From the NCBI GenBank assembly GCA_914767715.1, contig OU612070.1, positions 10,001,501-10,061,500 on the forward strand: 60,000 nucleotides of DNA. The letters are read 5' to 3'. This document shows positions 18,779 to 33,700 of this stretch, piece by piece. Within the stretch, counting starts at the first letter, position 1. Each line of letters opens with the position of its first letter. Source of the DNA: Membranipora membranacea. Its lineage: Eukaryota; Bryozoa; Gymnolaemata; Cheilostomatida; Membraniporidae. The notes under the pieces were generated by a model. It did not search any database. It saw only the letters and a list, made by a program, of their open reading frames with translations, and had not been told where the DNA came from. Both the position numbers and the translations under genes were made by a program.

Positions 18779-21700
18779 TCAACAAGCTGCCAGACACACT
18801 TTGAATGTCTTGAGTTGAAAAGGCATAAAGGAAGCAGTAAAACTTTGGCTGGCTGCATTTAGTGTACATTCAGCTACCTCCTCGATCTCCAAACCATCAG
18901 TCCTGAAATTAAAAAAAGACAGGCACATCAGTTATGTCTGAGCAAAAAACATGAATTCTGCGAAAACAAAATGCACTATAATTTATATAGGCCTCCCATT
19001 TTTGAGTGTTTTTTTTACATTTTACCAAAAGTCTAAAAAAGAAATGTACAAAACAAGGAACAAAAATAAACCTTTTTGTGTGTTTTAAAGCACTTGATTA
19101 AAGGCACTTCATTTTTTTCTGTACTGAACGATCCGATAAATTACAGAATCAGTGGCTTTGTATCATCTTCCTCGGGCAATTTTTTGTTCTTCTTTTTTGT
19201 TTCTTTGTCTTTGCCTAAATACCTTCTGCAAACAGGGAAAGGTAGCAGTATCATATCATACTATAAATAAACTAAGCAGTAGCCTGGGAACCCTGGCTAT
19301 CCCTGCACATACTTACTCTGTGACAGAGAGGATATTGTTAGGTAGCTTGACATAGATGTTTGTCTCCCAACTTCCGCCGTAAGCCTCGTAACATCTCAGT
19401 ATTATACATTTTGTGCTGTCACTGTTTGATGAGCGAATTTCTTCTGCAACCTGTAAGTCATAAACAAGATACATGTTTTTACTGTAAGTTTTGGCACGTA
19501 ATGTAAAACATCCGACCAGGATGATATTGATTGCCATATAAAAAGAGTATAATATTAATAAACTCAACGTAATAATGGTAGGAACTTATGCTGATAATAT
19601 TCTGGTTGTATAGTATTACACTAAAAAAAGTTAGAGATAATACCATAGAATAAACTGAAATAATGACAAAAAAATAATAAAACTATTAAAAGTCATTACG
19701 AATCATCATGAGTCAACTAATCATCGAATAATATATATACACGCTTACACACCACATAGCAGAGAGTGAGTGTTTCTAGGGAGAGCAATACAGTAAAAGT
19801 GAGAAGTAAGAGATATACCATTTACCTTGATAGTGTCAATGATGACAGATGGGGAGGAAGACACAAAGAGAGAATGAGATAAGTTGTCACCCAGCGGCAG
19901 GTGGTTGACAGGTATCAATGGGTTATTGAAACTCTGTGCAGCTTGGATGACCCCTGATTCCTGGAATGACCCTATAAAAAATATTAAGCAGAGTTGACAA
20001 CAAAATAAGGGCATTCAAACAAGGGGTTATTTTATCCTACTGTACAGAGAGGCAGGCGGTTGACTCAATTCTGCTATTATATTGCCAATAAGAAATGTTA
20101 GGAATATGTGGAAAATGGATCGATTGATTTACTTTATCATGAAGGGGAGAGATAGCTCACAAACCTTCGCAGCGGGAATTTATACCACCTTACACGTCAG
20201 CACACATGAATATTTCAATGGACAACCTTACCAATTAGCTTGAAAGTAAAAATCGACATCAAAGCAGCAAGAAGCACCTCTACAGACCTTTATGAGGCAT
20301 GATGGCATAAGAGAACCTGTGCTCGCCCATATCAGCGTTTGCGTCTGGGTATTTGGGAGCCCTGAGCAGAGACAGATTTAGTGTTGAAGAATTGAGAACA
20401 CTGCTGCCATATTTGCTATCATTTATAATCGATACCCCGACATCATAATCTGACAGGTCAAACCACTTCTGACAGCACACCTAGAGTAATACATATGTGA
20501 CAAAGCGATGATTGAATATTAGCTGAAGTTTAATTTAGCTAACTTGGATCTGATTTAAAGACTTTGTTTGAGGCTGCTCTTTTGTATCACATCTTATTCT
20601 CCATATTTTATTCTATCATGTGAGCGATTTTCAGCTTTAGAATCCAAATATTCAGGAAGTTATGGCCTCTCAAACTTCCAGGGTGATTGCCTTCAATCGG
20701 CATTGGGAATAAGCCGGATGTTTCCCCTGGGGTATGTCACAACCATAGACATGGGGCATAGACATTATGAGTTATTAGTTAATACACTAATAATCACATA
20801 GATAAGATGATGAGCAAAATTCAGACCTGGGTGGGAATCGAACCCAGGGACCCAATACCTATAGGCAACGACCGCTACCATCACGCCACTTGGACCAGCT
20901 AGGTCAGCCAGTAGACAATATAGCTCAGTATTAGCGGCGTCGTCGCCTGCAAAGCCATTTGGACCTGGGTTCGAGACCGTTACAGATTTGAACATTTTGA
21001 TCATCAATATTAGTGACGTACCCTAGGGATTGCCGGCTGATTCTTACTGCCGATAAATTGCCGTCACCTTGGAAGTTTGAGAGGCCATAACTTCCTCAAT
21101 ATTTGGATTATTAAGCTGAAAATCGCTCACATGATAGAATAAAATATGGAGAATAAGATGTGATACAAAAGAGCAGCCTCAAACAAAGTCTTTAATGTTA
21201 GATAGCACCAATCTAACTTGTTAGGGCTTGTTAGCTCACTTATACTGTGTAAAGTGGATCAGAGGGTGATTGAATAATATTCAACTATAAACTTCACAGT
21301 TTTAAGCCTGTGTGAAGAGGCCAACTTTTTCTCCTCAAGGTTATATCACGGTCACAATTTTCCTGTGGACCCCCAAGTACTATAGTCAAATAAGAGACCA
21401 CTGCATTTACCATAAAGTTATAGAGTATATAATAACTCTATGATTTACTTAGTGAAAATATTACATACCTCAAACTTAGCTGAATCCCAGGTTGTGTTTT
21501 CATGATTGGCTCGGCGCAGATGGCCAAACTGTGTCTCATAAGTCACATGATCGGAATGGATTTCCAATGGGAATTCCACCTTGAGAAACTTCCTGTTTTC
21601 ATGCCAATTTACCTGTAAACAAGTTAATCAGTAAGATAAAGGGTCAATGCAACCCATTCTTTATTTAGCTGTCGATCACCTACAGATGATGGATTATTGG

Positions 21701-24700
21701 GTAGGATAAATAATTAATTTCCTATACGCAGCCAGATTAGGAGAATTTTCTCAAATTTAACTTGTTAATTTCAACTCAATTTTAATTTAAAGTCTCATAT
21801 GTGAGATAGCGAGCATGTTCTACCAGTTGACACTGGAACAAAATTCAATTTTGATCGCACACTATGTTTTCTATTGTATTTTGCCCTAAAGCTAGCAAGA
21901 TCACTTGTGGAATTATAGATTAATTATAGTTTTCAAAACTGGCTCCTGTTGGTAAACTACAACCAAAGCAGGAAAAGCAGACTGAGATTAGAAAGTAAAA
22001 ATTCATACTGCAGAGTATCATATTACCTGACAGTCCACTCTGATATAGGGACTTTCAGAATCTAGACTTATAGTCTGAGTAATATCACTCTTCTCACTAA
22101 TACAAAGTTTAACCTGCAGACTACATCTCAGAGGTCCTCTCTCTAACACCTCAATACCCACTGTCTCTAGAGGTTCTGTGAGGGCGGTACGCGTTTCCTA
22201 CAACGACAAAAATAGAAGTCTCTAAATTGCAGTTTGCAACGGATCATTGGTCAGCAAATGGCACATCCACACTGGCTGTAAACAATAATGAGCTGCTGAG
22301 AGGAAAAATGAAAACTGGAGGAAAGCAATGAATCAAGGCAATTTTTTCGTTGAATAGCTGAACCAGTCATTATTATCATGATCTGTTACTTTAACTTTAA
22401 CTTTTACTTCAACTAAAGCAAAATTATAACACAGATTTCCAAAAAAAAAACCACAACAATGATTTGTTACCAGCCACTGGTATTAACAATTATATTAGGC
22501 ATGAGTGTATTTGTTCACAGTAACAAAAGCCCCCAGGAGGTATCAAATATCGCTCAGACTACATTTTTCCTCATTATTCATGGTCGATAGATTTAGATGA
22601 GAATCAGATTATTTATGAGAGAAGAAGGAAGTGTTGTAATGTATTATTCAAACAATCTTCATCGATGCATGACCTGAAGAGCCACACTAGCAAATTTACT
22701 GAGAAAGTCAACGACACTAGTGTGTGCGCCTACTATCAAATTCGCGCTTCTCTTACTTCTCATACTCGTGCTAAGCATTCCTTCCTCTCCTGGTCAAGTG
22801 CTTTTGCATTCTGACAGTAAAACATAGGACATTGTACATAGTACATAGTACATTGTAGCTAAAACAGATGGTTCTTGAGTTTGTTGTGTAAGGGACTCTG
22901 TATACTAAAGAGGGGAGAAACAGCTGTTGGCAAGATTTATATCAGCCTGCATAAGGACAACACAACGTTATTTCAGTCACAGGGGGCTGGATAGAAATAC
23001 TACTACAGGAGCGCAGTCAAGGAGTGCAGCGTCCCCTCACATGACACATTGTGCTGCGGTAGCTCCAGTTCATATCGACCTTAGAGGCAAGGAACATACA
23101 AAGTCATTATAAGATTTTCAAGATGATGAAAGCAAGAGGGGCTGACAAGCAGGCGCTACTACAAGGTAACTTACACAAGTTCCATTGTGTGGTTGGAGTA
23201 AAAGCAAAATTTCTAAAAATTGTTGAGTTATTTTTCTCTTTTATACAGAGTGGTGATTGTGAAATTTTGTGAGAACTGTACTGGCCATCATAATACAAGT
23301 CCAACCATGTCAAAAAAATCACAGACGACTGCCAGGAAGCCAATATGCTATTCACTGAGACCCACGGTGTAGCCGCTTAACTTTAACAGATATATTTATA
23401 ACCCAGCAGAAGATCCAGAGCTGTAGCGTTTTCAGCATTACAGTTGCTGATTCGAACTCTGATCATCTATCATCTGATTTCTTTGTGTATTTGTAGATAA
23501 TGATTTTATGGACCAGGATTATGTAGCTTTCACAGAACCATCGCCTCAGTCCCTGACTTTGACCGAAGATAGACTCAGATCACCAACTACCCAGGAACCT
23601 AGTGGAGTGTCGAATTACGGCCCCTCGTTTTCAGGAGGAGCGTCAAACTACCCACACAATGACAGTACAGTGGTCTCTGTGAATCCTTATACTACACATG
23701 TCCATAAGGAAGAGAGTAAGAATATTTTATCTCACGCTTACTGCCTTAATTAAAACCAGAGACGGTCTCAGATCAAACTTCTAACCATCGTCTAGTGTAG
23801 TAGAAAAAGATTTTGTGATTTGTGTCACCCATGCATATTCTAGTCACCAACCAAGCATAATGCAATCCAATATTTCGAGAAATCCAGCATTTTAAACTAC
23901 TATTTGAATGTCCTGCGTTGATAGGTTTAACATATCGAGCAAAGAACTTCTTCCTAACTATGATGCAGCCTGGTGGGACAGAAGATTACCTCCCCTGGTC
24001 AATTATTAACACTTTGTGCTGCTGTGTACTGTTCGGATTACTTGCCATCATTTGCTCTGTCAAATCAAAGAATGCTAGGGAAAAAGGTAAGTCTCCTTTA
24101 CCAGTACTTACTATCTGTTAAGTTGTGACTTAGTCTTTGGTAAGTTGTTACTTACGGTATAGGGAGTGAATCATATGAATGTTGGTTTTATGACGTGGAT
24201 AGGGTATTTGCCCTGGTTGGCGGAGGTGTTTTGCCCAAAAAAGTAGTGAATGGATTTGTTATTGGTACCATGCGGAGATTATGATGTATGGTGCTAGCTC
24301 TGTTATCCCTTGTATTAGACATAATACTAGCTGTATAGATTTTTATGACAGTTTTTAATGACAGTTTTTGACCAGACTTAGTGAAACATGGAGTCTCATT
24401 TTGCATGTATAACCCGCACCATTACTTTGATCTTTCAAAAGAGGAAGTTTTGGTTTAAAAGCTTTGAGTTGATAATTACAATTACAAATTAGGAAATGTC
24501 AGTGTATTGACCCAGGCCACATGTAAATCTATATGATATAACTCATTTTAAAAACACAGAATAATAGAAAAATACAGAATGAATAATGGCCCATCAGAGG
24601 TAGAGATGTCTGCAAGAAAAATGACATTAAACAAATAGAGATAATGAGTTTTTGGCATCCAGCTGTGCACAATTCCCCCCCTCCCCCTGCATCGAAACCC

Positions 24701-27700
24701 ACGGACACTTTGACTATCATTGAAGTGTCCCCTCTGTATATCCTTACTCTGTGATTATTGTGATGACAGAGGCATATTATTGTGGCAGGTGAAAATGTAT
24801 GGGATCAATAATGAGGAACTTATGAAAATTCATAGATCATTAGGTCATGGCTGTGTTCCAAAAACACTCATTTACGGTCAAACTACATAGCCTACAAGCC
24901 TACATACAAATTTGTGACAAATTCACAGGCGTGTTTGACAAAAACAACAATTAGGTTTAAATTTACCAGAGCAGGTAATAAGCAGTTGGTCCTGTCGTAA
25001 TTTGACAGTGTATTACAATCACTACATCACTATACTTACATGTACATATTACAATAATTACCACAATCCCAGGTAGTTATTATTGTCTGCGCTCTTACTC
25101 TGGGGATGTATAATTTTCCCAATCACTTGTATATGTCATAGCCCGATTAATACAAATGACTGATGAAGCTGATATCATCTTTCCATGTATAGCTTGAAGA
25201 TGAAATGGGATTGATGGTATTTGAGTACCAGACACACTTCCTCCAGGGTGGCTAGGGCCGAGATCCACACAGGTGCAGAGAGTGTACTGTGGGCTAAAGT
25301 CCATGCATAGCAACTAAGATTGCAGCCAGTATTGTTGGTGTTACAAATTTGCACTGATGAAAAGTGATCCTGACTTGATCTTTAGACCAACCAACACCAA
25401 CACCAACACCAGAGTTTTTGGTTGACCTGCCATCTGTTCTCAAACCTACCTTCCTGAAATGAGAGACTATCTAACTACCACGAACACCTACCAACCCTGG
25501 TCACTATCTCATTCGGCATTACTAAATGTGCAATAGGGAATGCAAGGTACTCAATATGACATCCTTTATTACTTCTCTGTTTATTCAGGAGACAAAGTAT
25601 CCGCAAGATGGCACAGCCTTAGTGCTTACCGATTAAACATAATCGCCACAGCACTGGGCTTCGTCATCCTACTGACCATGTATGTGATGTATGTCGCTAC
25701 TGATTGGCTCGATCAAGAAAATGGCTACCTGTTCAAATTACCTAGACGATTGAAACAAAGTGCTGCCAAGAAGCAATAATGGCTATGATCACAATAATCG
25801 TAAGGATTGCGATCATTGCAATAATCGCCAAGATCGCACAGATTGCAATATGAAACTGCTCCAATTATTTATGTACATAACATTGAATTACAACTTTATA
25901 TACTGAAACAGTTACGAGAATTGACAGGCATATTTACAAATGTTTATATATGTTCCCATATTTTTTTTCAAAGAAATACTTAAGTATTGTTTTACCTCTT
26001 AGATTGCCATATTGAATTTTTATGTTACTTTCATGTTTCACAAGAGCATCAACAATTCAGCCAATCTCACAACGGATTGCATTTTAGGTTTCACAAATAT
26101 TGTATAGCTGCATTTACACTGCAGATTTTCCCATAAGATTTTCAATTTAGATTTTTTTATAAGCCATGCATCATTGGGAGCAACTACAATGTAAATTCGC
26201 TTTAGTAATTTTTTCTTGTGACTCAAAGAAAGAATAGTACGATTCTTGACAAAATTTGTAATTACATAAAATGTATAGTAAAGTGGTAAGGGGTACAGGT
26301 TAGGGCGGATACAGCCTTGCCATCATTTAGTAATAATGTCTAAGTTAACATGTTTTTGTAGCAGAGAGATGATTCTCTCATGTGTCACCATGTATGTTGA
26401 TACTGTTTTTTCTAATTTTGCTAAATGTGTCCAGCGTTTTTCTTTGTTTACCATTATTGAGATTATTACGAGATCACAATTTTTTACACATATATTAAAA
26501 TGTTTTTATCATTTTCTAATGAGAACTTCTAGTCAATATGGCATATGAACTTGACGAATATTACGATAATTTACTATATGAGTAGGCTTGGCCATTGAAT
26601 GGAATGGTGTGGAACAGTTTAGCATACCAAACACTGTCTGATGTTAGTTCATTATGACAGGGCCAAAATTGTACCCTGTATATTACGAATGATGAACATT
26701 GAAGGTTTATGCAGTTATTGACCACATCATAGCCCCCCTCCCACCTTACCTGACCTGCATATCGGCCTTTTGTAAGAATGACTTCCATTATATTTTGGGA
26801 ATGGACCGGGAATTATTAGTAATGAGTTGTTGTGACACAGATTAATGAATTCCCTTTTCCAAAACTTCGCTGCAAAAAGCCTCCTCACATAAACGAAATC
26901 ACTGTTATCTGTAGAAAAGTTCGTAGAAAACTTACCCTATGATAGTCCATGACATCCCAGGCGTCCCAGAATAGAGGAATATCATCATACAGTGTGAACT
27001 GATTAGCTGGTCCAGACAGCAGATTTCTAAAAAAACAGCAGTGAGTGAAATTTGAAAGACATTCATGCATTTGTTTGTCTGGTTTGGTTGATATCTGGAA
27101 TACCAAGGGCAAGTATGGCCATGGGTAAGATAAAATCTGGTTGTTTACATACGCCCGTGTAAGGAGAGACATTCTGAAGATAAACTTATCGCCCAAACTA
27201 TATGGTGTCAGTTGAGAGTGCGATAAAACTGTTCAGGTAACAGTATTTTCATAATAAAAATAACATTAGACAATGGCTGTTTGAATGAGTGCCAGTAATT
27301 TGTGGTATGTAATCGTTAAACTTTTTTAATGTAATTGGTTATACATCATTGGTGGTTCAGTATTCAACTTAATTTTATGCGATCCCTCTTTTACCAGTGC
27401 ATTAAGTCAATGAAAAAAATGATAGTAATAGCATGCTAGGTACAAAAAAGTGACGATCAAGTTTATCAGGAACACACATATATTAGAAATGTTCTGCTCT
27501 TTGCTCTTTACTCTAACATATCACAGTCACTGACCTGCTTATCTGAGTTGTAGCCTGAGTTCTCTTTACACCAGGTTTAGCATTAGGCTTCTTTACTTTG
27601 AGCACAGTTACACGTCCCAGCTTATCTATCTCTGAGTAAAGGAGACTGTTAGATAATACAATTATCTCCCCCTGTAACATAAGAATAAATAATCTAATTC

Positions 27701-30700
27701 ACCTCATATCAGTTGTAATGAATAACAGAATTATATATTCACAAATCATGACTCTAAATCAAGTGATATTAACCTTTCCGCAGACAAAAAATGTTGGAGA
27801 GATTAACATTTTTTATCTTGAAGTGCAGAAGAACAGCTTACTTTCCGCAATGAACTGACCCCATTGCATTCGGTTCATGATACTTGTTTGACAGCAACCA
27901 GGATGCAATTCTCTAAAATCCCCCAAACCCAAGATCAGATGAATAATGACAAATTTACCAAGCAGTGTACAAACAACTCAAGCAGCGGCAATATACAAAC
28001 AACTCAAATTGTTGCTTCAAATGTTTGTTTTATTCCTTATTTATCATCATCCTATTTCTTTAGTTCGGTTCAGTTTGGATTCTAATTTCCACTAACATGT
28101 ACATTAGTAATTACTCATTCATCCCTTATTATGTTTCACCCCCCTCCCAATTTTGTTATAGGTGCCACCTCTTGCAGGTTAGCTATATTTTCCCCAGTTT
28201 TTTTTTTATCAACATATCTGCTTTACCTCTGTGTTGAGTTGTACAGGAGAGAAGTGATGAGGGCCGGATTGAGAGATGCTATATCCGGGGACGTTTACTA
28301 GCTGATAGACATCCCCTGTCTGTGTACACTCCTGCTCTTCCATTCCTTCCACCATACACCGCGGCACAGAGATCACCTCCAGACGATCCCAGCTCAGAGT
28401 GTTACATACAGTCATGTGAGCTTTCTCATCCTGCACGGAACATGAAAACAGTATACATTGTAATTAATTTACATATATATATATATATATACATCTATGA
28501 TGTAACATGAAAGTAGAACATATATGGTGGATAAAAAATGCTTGATTAAAATTAGATGGTCATATCGCACGCCTCATCTCAAAACATGGGAAGTAAGATA
28601 TTGGTTGCCTTATGAATATGGGGAGGCTGCAATTTCTGTGATAAGTTGCTCTCTGTTTGTAGGCAGGTTGGAGCACACCTTGTGACCAACCAAACTCCAG
28701 TAGTCGATGGACTGCAGTGGGAATGGCCAGGTCATGGAGACATACATGATCAAGCAAAATAAAGGAAATGTTTTGAAAATCATTACTGATTTATCTCTAT
28801 CTCTATCAAGTGTCTCTTTAGGGGCAGTGGTAGACCAAGTTTGGTCCATTTGCCTGCAATCGGAGCTGCTCCCGATCTACTGGTCACGTCATGCGGCGTG
28901 AACAGTGGAAGGGAGCAACTGGCGGGCAATTGGATCAAACTTGTTCTAGGGTAGTGGTGACATGGGTGATTGTCATTTGATAATACAATGGAATTAAACG
29001 ATAATGAAATAACATGAATGGATATAAACAAGCATGGGTAATTTTGTGTCAGGAAACATATTTTTATAGTAGCTAATGTAGGAGATAAAACATGCAGCAG
29101 TGTGCATATCACTGCACAACACAATAATCTTCAGCAATAAACCATGAGCCAGTGCTGTTTTAAGGCTTCCCTTAGTATGACTCTCCCCATGGCCTTAGCA
29201 GCATACCACCCTTGGGTGTTGATGAGCATCAGGAATAAACCTCAATCAATGTTTATGTTGGTCAAGGTGGAGGGAGGATAGTTTTGGGAAATCCCTTTGA
29301 GTCGTCTCAGGCTAGGTAAAGGGATGTCTTAGTATTGGGAGTGGAGACAGGAACTGGCATGTATCTGCAAATTCTGGCTGGGATATTGTAAAGATGAAAG
29401 ATATAAGAGCATTCTCCAGCTTGTTCACTCTTTCCATTGTGCCCCTAAACAAATCTAGTCAGATCTGCTAGCTTGATGCGAAATTCAAGAAATTTGAGGA
29501 ATATATAGCTTTGAATTAATAGGAAGGCCAGGGAAACATTACCATTGGTATCATTGCTATCCTCGGAAACTCTTCCACATCATCCTTTTTGAAAAAAACA
29601 TGTTCACAGGGGGTCAATAAACATGTAAAAATTCAATAGTCTTAATTTTTAAAATGTGCCATATCCTAACCTACCTGATGTTAATCAAGTTGTTTTGTAG
29701 AGTTAACCATCTATTCACTGTACATACCTAATTCTAATTGTCAACAGCTGATATAATGACTTTTGAATTCATTGAGAAAAAAATAATTCTTCTACACACC
29801 TTGTGCAGAGACTACATTTGATCAGAAAATAGGCAAATATTGAGCATGCCTAGAAGAGTAGGTAAAACTCTAATATATAGACTCACCAAGCATGTAAGAT
29901 ATTTCAGTCCACCCATGGGTTTGAATTGACACCGCTTATCTTCCTTTTGAGAGTATTAATACTGCCATTAGATGGAAGAAGAATGTTTTTTTTTTATAAT
30001 TTACCAACGATTGATTTGTAGATTTGATTGCTACAAATAGTAATCAGTTTTTCATTCCATTGAAACATGAAATAATGCGAGGTTGAAGAATCTAAAAGTT
30101 TTTACTGAGTTTGGCTGAGGTTTTTACCTGTTTTGTGAGTAGATTGAGTGAATCAGTGACGAGTTGTCGCCCCTGAGTAACGACTTCCTCATAAAAAGCC
30201 TTTGCGTCATCATTAGCTATTTCAACTGAGCTTCCAGGTAAAACGTCATGGAACTACAAAATCAACTTTCTTGATACAAATCAGCAGAATATGTGGTGAT
30301 AAATTTACTTATACCGTGCAAGCTAACAAATGCAGTTAGAGAAAATCATTAACATTATATTAACTTTTATGAGGAAACCAGACACTACGGATACTGATAT
30401 GTGTACGCCGGCTATCATGTTATTATTTCCAAACCTATACAGTTGTGATGGTCTATGTAGTTTCAGCAGAACATATTGTCTGAGCCCTCCAGACTCTTGC
30501 CATGGGGCAAAAACCCCTGGTCGGGGATGAAAAGGCATCAGCATACCTGGTTAAGTAGAACTTTTTTCCAGAGAGAGTCAATTTGAGAGAATGGATAGTC
30601 CTGTAAGCCTTTGACGTAAGCTAGAGTAGCAACAAACTCTATATTGTGGAGTAAAGCTTCGCATTGTCTGTTGTATTGCTTTATCTAAAAAACATCATAA

Positions 30701-33700
30701 TTATTTGTAATTGTTATGTCATGGTAGGCTATAATTATAAATGGTGGCAAGATAAGGAGTTAAAATTCTAATTGACAGGTTGTAGGGCAAGACATTGAGG
30801 ATAGTTTAGAGTCAGCCAGTTAGACCAAGAAGTGTGTATCGGCTTAACAAGGAGCCTTCTATTCTAACATGATTTTTCTAATGTAAGTTGTTTACCTTAA
30901 TATAGAAAGAAAAGCATGACTCAGAATTGAAACGCTCTAAATTGATATTTTAGAATGCAATTTTATGATCTACTTTTTATAATTGTAAGCATTTTCGGAT
31001 GAAAAGCTACCAATTAAACAAACAAACAAACAAACAAACCCTGTAGAATAGGAACGAGAAAAAGAACATGACGGTGATATTGCCTTACCTTGGCCTGAGT
31101 TGTGTAAGTTCCATTGTGCATCTCTAGGTACAGTTCTCCGCTCCAGGTACACAAGTTCTGAGACTCATCCTTCTCAACACCATCAAAGAATGAACGGGGT
31201 GTAGACAACTCTAATCTGGAAGAAATATACACTTTTAGTCAAATGAGGAAAATAACCAATAGCAAAATGACTTGACATGTCCTAAGGTTATGATACCAAC
31301 ATTGGCCAATAAGCTCACAAATAATGACAATTATTTTTAGGGATGCTTATGTTGGCCCTCAGAATGACATGATAAGGAAGACAGATAGACAGACAGGCAC
31401 ACAGTGCTCAATTTAAATTTAACCCAAACTTGTTCCCTGTTGTATTGGTGTGAGAGTCCAAAATGCATTACCTCGGAAGACCATTGACATCTTTTAGCCT
31501 TTGAGCGATTTCAAGCATATCCTGAGTGGGGCCCTGACCACCGTCCCCGTGTCCGAACAGATAAAGGCTTTTATTGCTTCTACCATTGTCCTGGAATTTA
31601 CTTATTGTCTTTGTGAGCTGCAAAAAGAATGCAGGTGAAAACAAAAAACCTTTTGGTATTGAGTCATAGAGTGATGAGCTCAAACTTAGCTCAGGTTGCT
31701 GGTAGTGGCATACAATTATCAAGACAGCACAACAAACGATTGGGATGTTGTTGACAATGAATGCCACTACTAGTAGCAGGGGCGGAGTTCGAGCACCTAA
31801 ACTAGGAAATGTGAGAATATCCCTTTGATTGAGCAATGTAAAAGGCATCACCAGAGCATATAGTATTGACCTGGCTAGCTAAATATATAAGAAAGTAAGA
31901 TGTAAGTAAGTAATAGGCTAGCATAAGGTGAGTATAAAGTAGATTAGGTAGGTAAAATATGTACCTCGGAGATTTCCAGCCTCATATGATAACTTTCTCC
32001 AGGAGCAAAGTGTGAAAGAACACGACTACCATCTAATCCTTTCCAGTAAAATGTGTGATGCTAAAAAAGAAAGGAAAATGTTGCTAAATATGGAATTATT
32101 AGCATTAGGTTGTGTAAGAACTGAAACAAGAAGCTACATGTGATTGATTGTAGATCTAACTGATATACTTGTTTTTGTTTTTGTTAAGATTTGTTAAGTT
32201 GTTTTTAAAAAAGGTTTGAAAATTGTTGAAATTGACTTTTATGTTTGTCCCGTTTTTGTAGCAGTACATACAAACTATTCTTTTAAAAGACATTAATAAT
32301 TTTCGTTTGGCACATAACTGTAATTGCAGATTAAGGCTAGTCAGTCCAAAGATTCCACACTAAATTTCCACATACACACAGCAATTGTTTGCACATGACA
32401 AAATTTACATTTCTTATTAGATTTACATACAGGAAACTTGTTGACGAGGTTCCAGCTGATTTTCTGGGTGAAGAATCTATTCATACCGAAATGACTCATT
32501 ATCTGAGGCAGCTGACAGGAATATCCGAATGTGTCCGGCAGCCAAAACTGAAATATACCCAATCAGATCAATTATTACAATGTGATGGCTCTAATGATAT
32601 GCAGACTGATACAAGAAAATAATCTAGACTAGTTGTATAATAGCCCTATTTTCTGCAACATTTAGCAGTAGCACATATGGATATCCTTACACTGTGATAT
32701 ACTGCGTCTAGTTATGAGATGATAAATGGTGATATTGCTCTGCTATGTGACTCACAGGTCATAACTCAACACCTCTGTACCTTTTGTAGTGCAGCTAGTG
32801 GCCCAACAGTCATTTTAGAAACCCTCCCCTAAGGAAGTTGAAGGGATGTGGCGTTTTGTACTCTGATAATTATTATGCTGCATATTTATCAGATAAAAGC
32901 CATTTTGGTATATTTTCGGAACTAATAAAAATTATATGCAGGCAGACACAAGAAAATCGTCTAGGAGAGGTATACACCCGAGGGTGCTGGGGGCTGGAAC
33001 AATCAACAATGAAAGCTCCCCCAGTGGGACTCGAACCCACAACTCCTGCGGCACTAATCGCCTGGCAGTGAATAGCAAGCGCGCTAACCGATTGCGCCAT
33101 CTCACCATCCCCAAAAAAGAATGGGTCGATGGCGCTAATTAGATAGCCCGCTATTCACTACTCGGAGTTGTGTTCTCTCATCCCACAGCACATTCCAATC
33201 CACCATTGCCACCCTATGAAACACAGCGTACGTGTTAGGGTTATTGGCCTTACATGGCCCATTGCTGGGACCCCTTGTAGTAGGTTTAGCTGTCTTTCCA
33301 GCTGGTCAGCATGTCTTTCCATGCTGTCACATGTCTTTCCATGAGTCAGTCAGTAGACAAGTACACAGGAGAGGTATACACCCGAGGGTGCTGGGGGCTG
33401 GAACAATCAACAATGAAAGCTCCCCCAGTGGGACTCGAACCCACAACTCCTGCGGCACTAATCGCCTGGCAGTGAATAGCAAGCGCGCTAACCGATTGCG
33501 CCATCTCACCATCCCCAAAAAAGAATGGGTCGATGGCGCTAATTAGATAGCCCGCTATTCACTACTCGGAGTTGTGTTCTCTCATCCCACAGCACATTCC
33601 AATCCACCATTGCCACCCTATGAAACACAGCGTACGTGTTAGGGTTATTGGCCTTACATGGCCCATTGCTGGGACCCCTTGTAGTAGGTTTAGCTGTCTT

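Noticed and set aside
22927-23112. Open frame as first exon of the CD225 gene
   Set aside because: It ends in a stop before any donor. The short exon at 23123-23165 has Met, donor and phase.
28783-29124. 113-residue reverse-strand open frame in MAN2C1 intron 13
   Set aside because: No splice-site context in phase with the flanking exons and no recognisable motif. Exons 13 and 14 join directly in phase and match the family without it.
33020-33105. A functional tRNA gene on the reverse strand
   Set aside because: A- and B-boxes are good, but the 5' and 3' ends do not form an acceptor stem, and the whole 386-bp unit is repeated.
32873-33546. Several overlapping open frames at 32838-33546 on both strands
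   Set aside because: They are copies of each other in the duplicated tRNA-like unit, with no protein-family resemblance.
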